DNA of 64,000 nt from Oehlia diaphana (taxonomy: Eukaryota > Glomeromycota > Glomeromycetes > Glomerales > Glomeraceae), in assembly GCA_003833135.1 (NCBI GenBank), contig QZLH01000012.1, positions 15,927-79,926 of the forward strand. Reading direction: 5' to 3'. The position numbers and the translations under genes are program-made. Positions 60,946 through 64,000 of this stretch are shown here, one piece after another (position 1 is the first letter of the stretch; every line of letters begins with the position of its first letter). The notes beneath the pieces were generated by a model. That model made no database searches and was not told where the DNA came from. It saw only the letters and a program-made list of their open reading frames with translations.

Positions 60946-63200
60946 AGAAAAGAGTAAGTTTTGAAGTGTTTCGCTTTAAAACTTTTAAAAAATAATTTTT
61001 TTTTTCATTTTTTTTATAAGAAAACGCTAATATTTTCTCTATTTTTTTGTAGGTTTCTTTTTGAAAAATGAGAAAAGGGTAAGTTTTGAAGCATTTTTCT
61101 TTGAAACTTTCTAAAAAAAAAATTTTTTTTATAAGAAAATGTTTCCTTTATTTTTTTTAGGTCTCTTGGGTATTTTTAGTTTAGAAAACTGGAAAATGAA
61201 AAGGTGAGTTTTGAAGTGTTTGTTTTGAAACTTTTAAAAATTTAATTTTTTTATTATTTTAACAAAATGTGATTAACATTTCCTTTTTTTTTTAGGGTTG
61301 CGGCTTTCTGGATAGCTCATGGATGGGAATTTTGAAGGTAAACCTTCAAAATTTTTTAATTGTTTCTCTTTAATGAAATGTGTTTAATGTTTTAATTTTT
61401 TATTTTTTAGAACTACGACCTTCTGGATGATTTACAGACAGGTAAATTTTTTTTTTTAATTTATTTTAATGAAACATAACTAACATTTTGTTTTTTTTTC
61501 TTTTTAGGTCTGCAGATTTCTGGAGAGTTTTCTAAACAGAATTTCAAAGGTAAATATAGTTGTTTCCAAAATTCAATTGGCAAATCCAAAATCTGAAATT
61601 CCAAAATTGTAATTAATTACATAATTATGTATTTAATTACATATTACGAAATTAATTACGTACTCTGAAATTCCGAAATTTGCATAATAGTGCAAAATTC
61701 TGAATATCTCGTGATTTAGTAATCCGACTTTGATAATCTTACTATTATTCGATTCATTTCATAGAGGCGAATCTAATAATATGTGTTTCATTTCTGTAGT
61801 ATCAATATTTATGGAGTTAATTTGCTATGAACATTAATGATTTTTGGTATCAGAGCAAGATCTAGTGATTGAATTTAAATGAATTTACCACCATTCGATT
61901 CATCTTGATAAGATGATTCTAATGGTGGTAAGATTATCTTTTTAGCATTAAAATTAGCAGATTTATTATGCTATAAATATTTCTAAATTAAGGATAATTC
62001 TGGCCAAATATTTTCATAATACGTAATTAATTATGAAGTCTGAAATTAATTACGAAATATGGAATTTTTCTGGCAAATTATTTAATAATTACAGAATTAC
62101 ATAATTACGTATTTCCATAATACTAAAATAATTTTGAATACAAGTATAAAGATAAAACTTTGAAATCTCTTCATTTTTTTTATTTTAGAAAAATGTTAAC
62201 TAATGTTTCTTTTTTTTCATTTTGTAGATTTATGGGTTTTTAGGTATAATGATGAGTTTTGCAACATTCATTGCAAAACTTTATTTTTTTATTTTAAAGA
62301 AACGTTAATTAATATTTCTTTCTTTTTTATTTTGTAGGTTTATGAGTTTTCAGGTATAATGGTGAATTTGCATTATCCATTGCAAAATTTTATTTTTTTT
62401 ATTTTAAAGAAACGTTAATTAACATTTCTTTCTTTTTCTTTTTGTAGGTTTATGGATTTTTGATAGATAAAATGATGGTAAGTTTTACAACAAAATGTTG
62501 CAAAATTTTAATATTTTTTTTATTATTAAAGAAACATAACTAATGTTTCTTTTTTTCATTTTGTAGGTTTACAGATTTTTAGTAGATAAAATAATGGTAA
62601 GTTTCACAATGAAATGTTGCAAAACTTTGATTTTTTTTTATTATTAAAAAACGTGATTAACATTTTTTTTTATTTTGTAGGTTTACGGATTTTTAGTAGA
62701 TAAAATAATGGTAAATTTCACAATGAAATATTGCGAAACTTTATTTTTTTATTATCAAAGAAATAATGCTAACATTTCTTTTTTTCTTTTTTTGTAGATA
62801 TCAGACTTTGGGGTAGAATGGTAAGGTTTGCAACAAATGTTGCAAAACTTTATTTTTTTAATTTTTATTTTTTAAAAAACATTCTAACTGAACATTTTTC
62901 TTTTTTTTGTAGGTTCAGCCAAATTTTGGAACTTGGAACTTTGAAAAAATGGTAAATTTCGTATATTTACAAAACTTCTGTTTTTTTTATTTTTCTTTTA
63001 AAAATCTATAGATTTCAAAATTTGGATTGGATCATTAGTAAGTTTCGTATATTTGCAAAATTTTTGTATTTTCTTTATTGAAATGTTTTGCTAACATTCC
63101 ATATTTCTTTTATTATAGACTTCAGGATTTTGGGTTAAAGACTGATAAGTTTTGTACCATTTCGTTATGAAACTTTCCTAATTTTATTTGAAATATATTT
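60946..63200 (+). repeat. Plus-strand tandem array of intron-microexon-like units
   Basis: Units of 110-119 bp. Acceptor-like TTTTAG/TTTGTAG ends lie at 61052, 61160, 61295, 61410, 61507, then 62227, 62337, 62447, 62566, 62680, 62797, 62912 and 63119. The microexons are 23-43 nt, for example GTTTACGGATTTTTAGTAGA then TAAAATAATG at 62681-62710, and each ends at GTAAGT/GTAAAT/GTGAGT in most units. CTAAC or TTAAC or CTAAT precedes a T-rich tract in each. Between 61552 and 62200 lies an unrelated stretch with ATTACGTA-type repeats. See findings. Confidence 0.8.
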
Positions 63201-63880
63201 TAATGTTTCATTTTTTCTTATTTATAAGTTTCGGATGAGATCTTTAGAATATTGGATCGATCTGATCGTAAGTTTTATTATTATGAAAATTTTATTCTTT
63301 GAGGTTATTTTTTTAATTTGAAACTTCATTTTTTTACATTAGTAATAATAGTAGCAATGTATTAGTAGTTATGTATTATAATTGTCAAAATCACATTTCC
63401 ATCTTGTTATAGTTATATCACCAGGAACGCTATGTTAACAGAATTTTAGTACATTGATCGCTTAAAAATTCACAGCAATCCAATTATAACAAAAGAAATT
63501 AAATTTTTATAATTTTACATTAGATAATTTATTTGTATTATACTGTATTTTATAAATTATATCGGCTGATTGGAAAAATTAGGCCTGATTTTGTGTCACT
63601 AAATTTTATTATGTGTAACACAAATCATAAGATCTAGTGGTTTAAAATTTTTGTTAATCCCTAAAACTCCATTCTATTTTTATGAACACCCCGAATAAAA
63701 AAAACTTTAATATGTAAAACACTAAGGAACCCATCAATTAAGCAAGGAACTCATCAATAAATTTCGAGTAAGTAACCAGAAGAAAAATCAATATAGTTGC
63801 TTTTTATTTTTAAAAACGCGTTAATTTTATAAATATTTCACTTAAGAAACTTTCATTTTTATATTTTTTATAGCAACATT
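63201..63880. other. AT-rich sequence, no gene seen
   Basis: The first part may be the decayed tail of the array. No other structure recognised. 63700-63760 contains TAAGGAACCCATCAATTAAG and AAGGAACTCATCAATAAATT, a short direct repeat. Confidence 0.45.
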
Positions 63881-63887
63881 TGCCAAA

Positions 63888-64000
63888 CGATTTGTACTTA
63901 TATCGTCAACTTCAAATAACGCGCCTTGCAACAAGTTTGAATGTAGAATATATGGGAAAATTTATAAAAGAAATTTGGGTTTAACAAGGTATATGGCAAC
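63888..64000 (+). pseudogene. C2H2 zinc-finger fragment, truncated by window edge
   Basis: One frame reads ATFAKRFVLISSTSNNAPCN then KFECRIYGKIYKRNLGLTRY then MA and runs off the window. The pattern FxCxxCGKxYKRxxGLTRHM is a C2H2 finger, but the second Cys is Tyr (CRIYGK) and the first His is Tyr (TRYMA), so this finger cannot bind zinc. It looks like a decayed member of a repeated zinc-finger family. The rest lies beyond the window. Confidence 0.5.

Overview
The window is nuclear DNA of a filamentous fungus. It is very AT-rich and its genes carry many short introns (GT..AG, mostly 50-100 nt, CTAAC/CTAAT-like branch points). The gene set (Chd1, Dbp2, an Ert1/AcuK-type Zn2Cys6-PAS regulator, Arp2/3, a folliculin-interacting protein) and the heavy load of degraded transposons suggest an early-diverging fungus. 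A Rhizophagus-like arbuscular mycorrhizal fungus is my best inference, from family resemblance only. No operon logic applies. Genes sit as single intron-rich units in islands between repeat-filled deserts.

Layout. 1-3.3 kb: tandem repeats and MITE-like inverted repeats. 3.3-9.8 kb, gene island 1: NAP1 (+), ATP10 (-), ARPC4 (+), EI24-like (-), and an RnpA-like protein (+). 9.8-27.4 kb: a repeat desert with broken transposase/RING/unknown ORFs, a CACTA-like MITE, a 3.07-kb TIR element carrying a tandem array of intron-like units, a pogo-like MITE, and a hAT-like element carrying a tandem array of palindromes. 27.4-50.6 kb, gene island 2: a possible AFF/super-elongation-complex-like protein (-), CHD1 (+), a PH-like protein (+), DBP2 (-), a homeobox gene (-, with a 128-N gap inside an intron), an FNIP/Lst4-like gene (-) and an ERT1/AcuK-like gene (+). 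50.6-64 kb: a second desert with a tRNA-derived SINE, a 4.5-kb TIR transposon relic with a decayed ORF, nested inverted repeats, a second large intron-like array, and a broken C2H2 finger at the window edge.

The genes are mostly housekeeping: nucleosome assembly and remodelling (NAP1, CHD1, perhaps the AFF-like protein), RNA helicase function (DBP2), actin nucleation (ARPC4), mitochondrial ATP synthase assembly (ATP10), ER membrane function (EI24), and nutrient-responsive regulation (FNIP, ERT1). I see no metabolic or biosynthetic cluster.

The most unusual signal is a satellite-like family whose repeat unit is built like a small intron plus a microexon: a 5' splice site inside a short palindrome, a branch-point-like CTAAT/CTAAC, a poly-pyrimidine tract, TAG, then about 23-43 nt of microexon. 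It is clearest on the minus strand at 19.25-21.42 kb, where it lies inside a TIR element and the hairpins show compensatory changes, and on the plus strand at 60.95-63.2 kb. Decayed relatives lie at 17.9-18.8, 23.0-23.7 and 25.4-26.4 kb. All splicing statements are read from sequence; none is tested.
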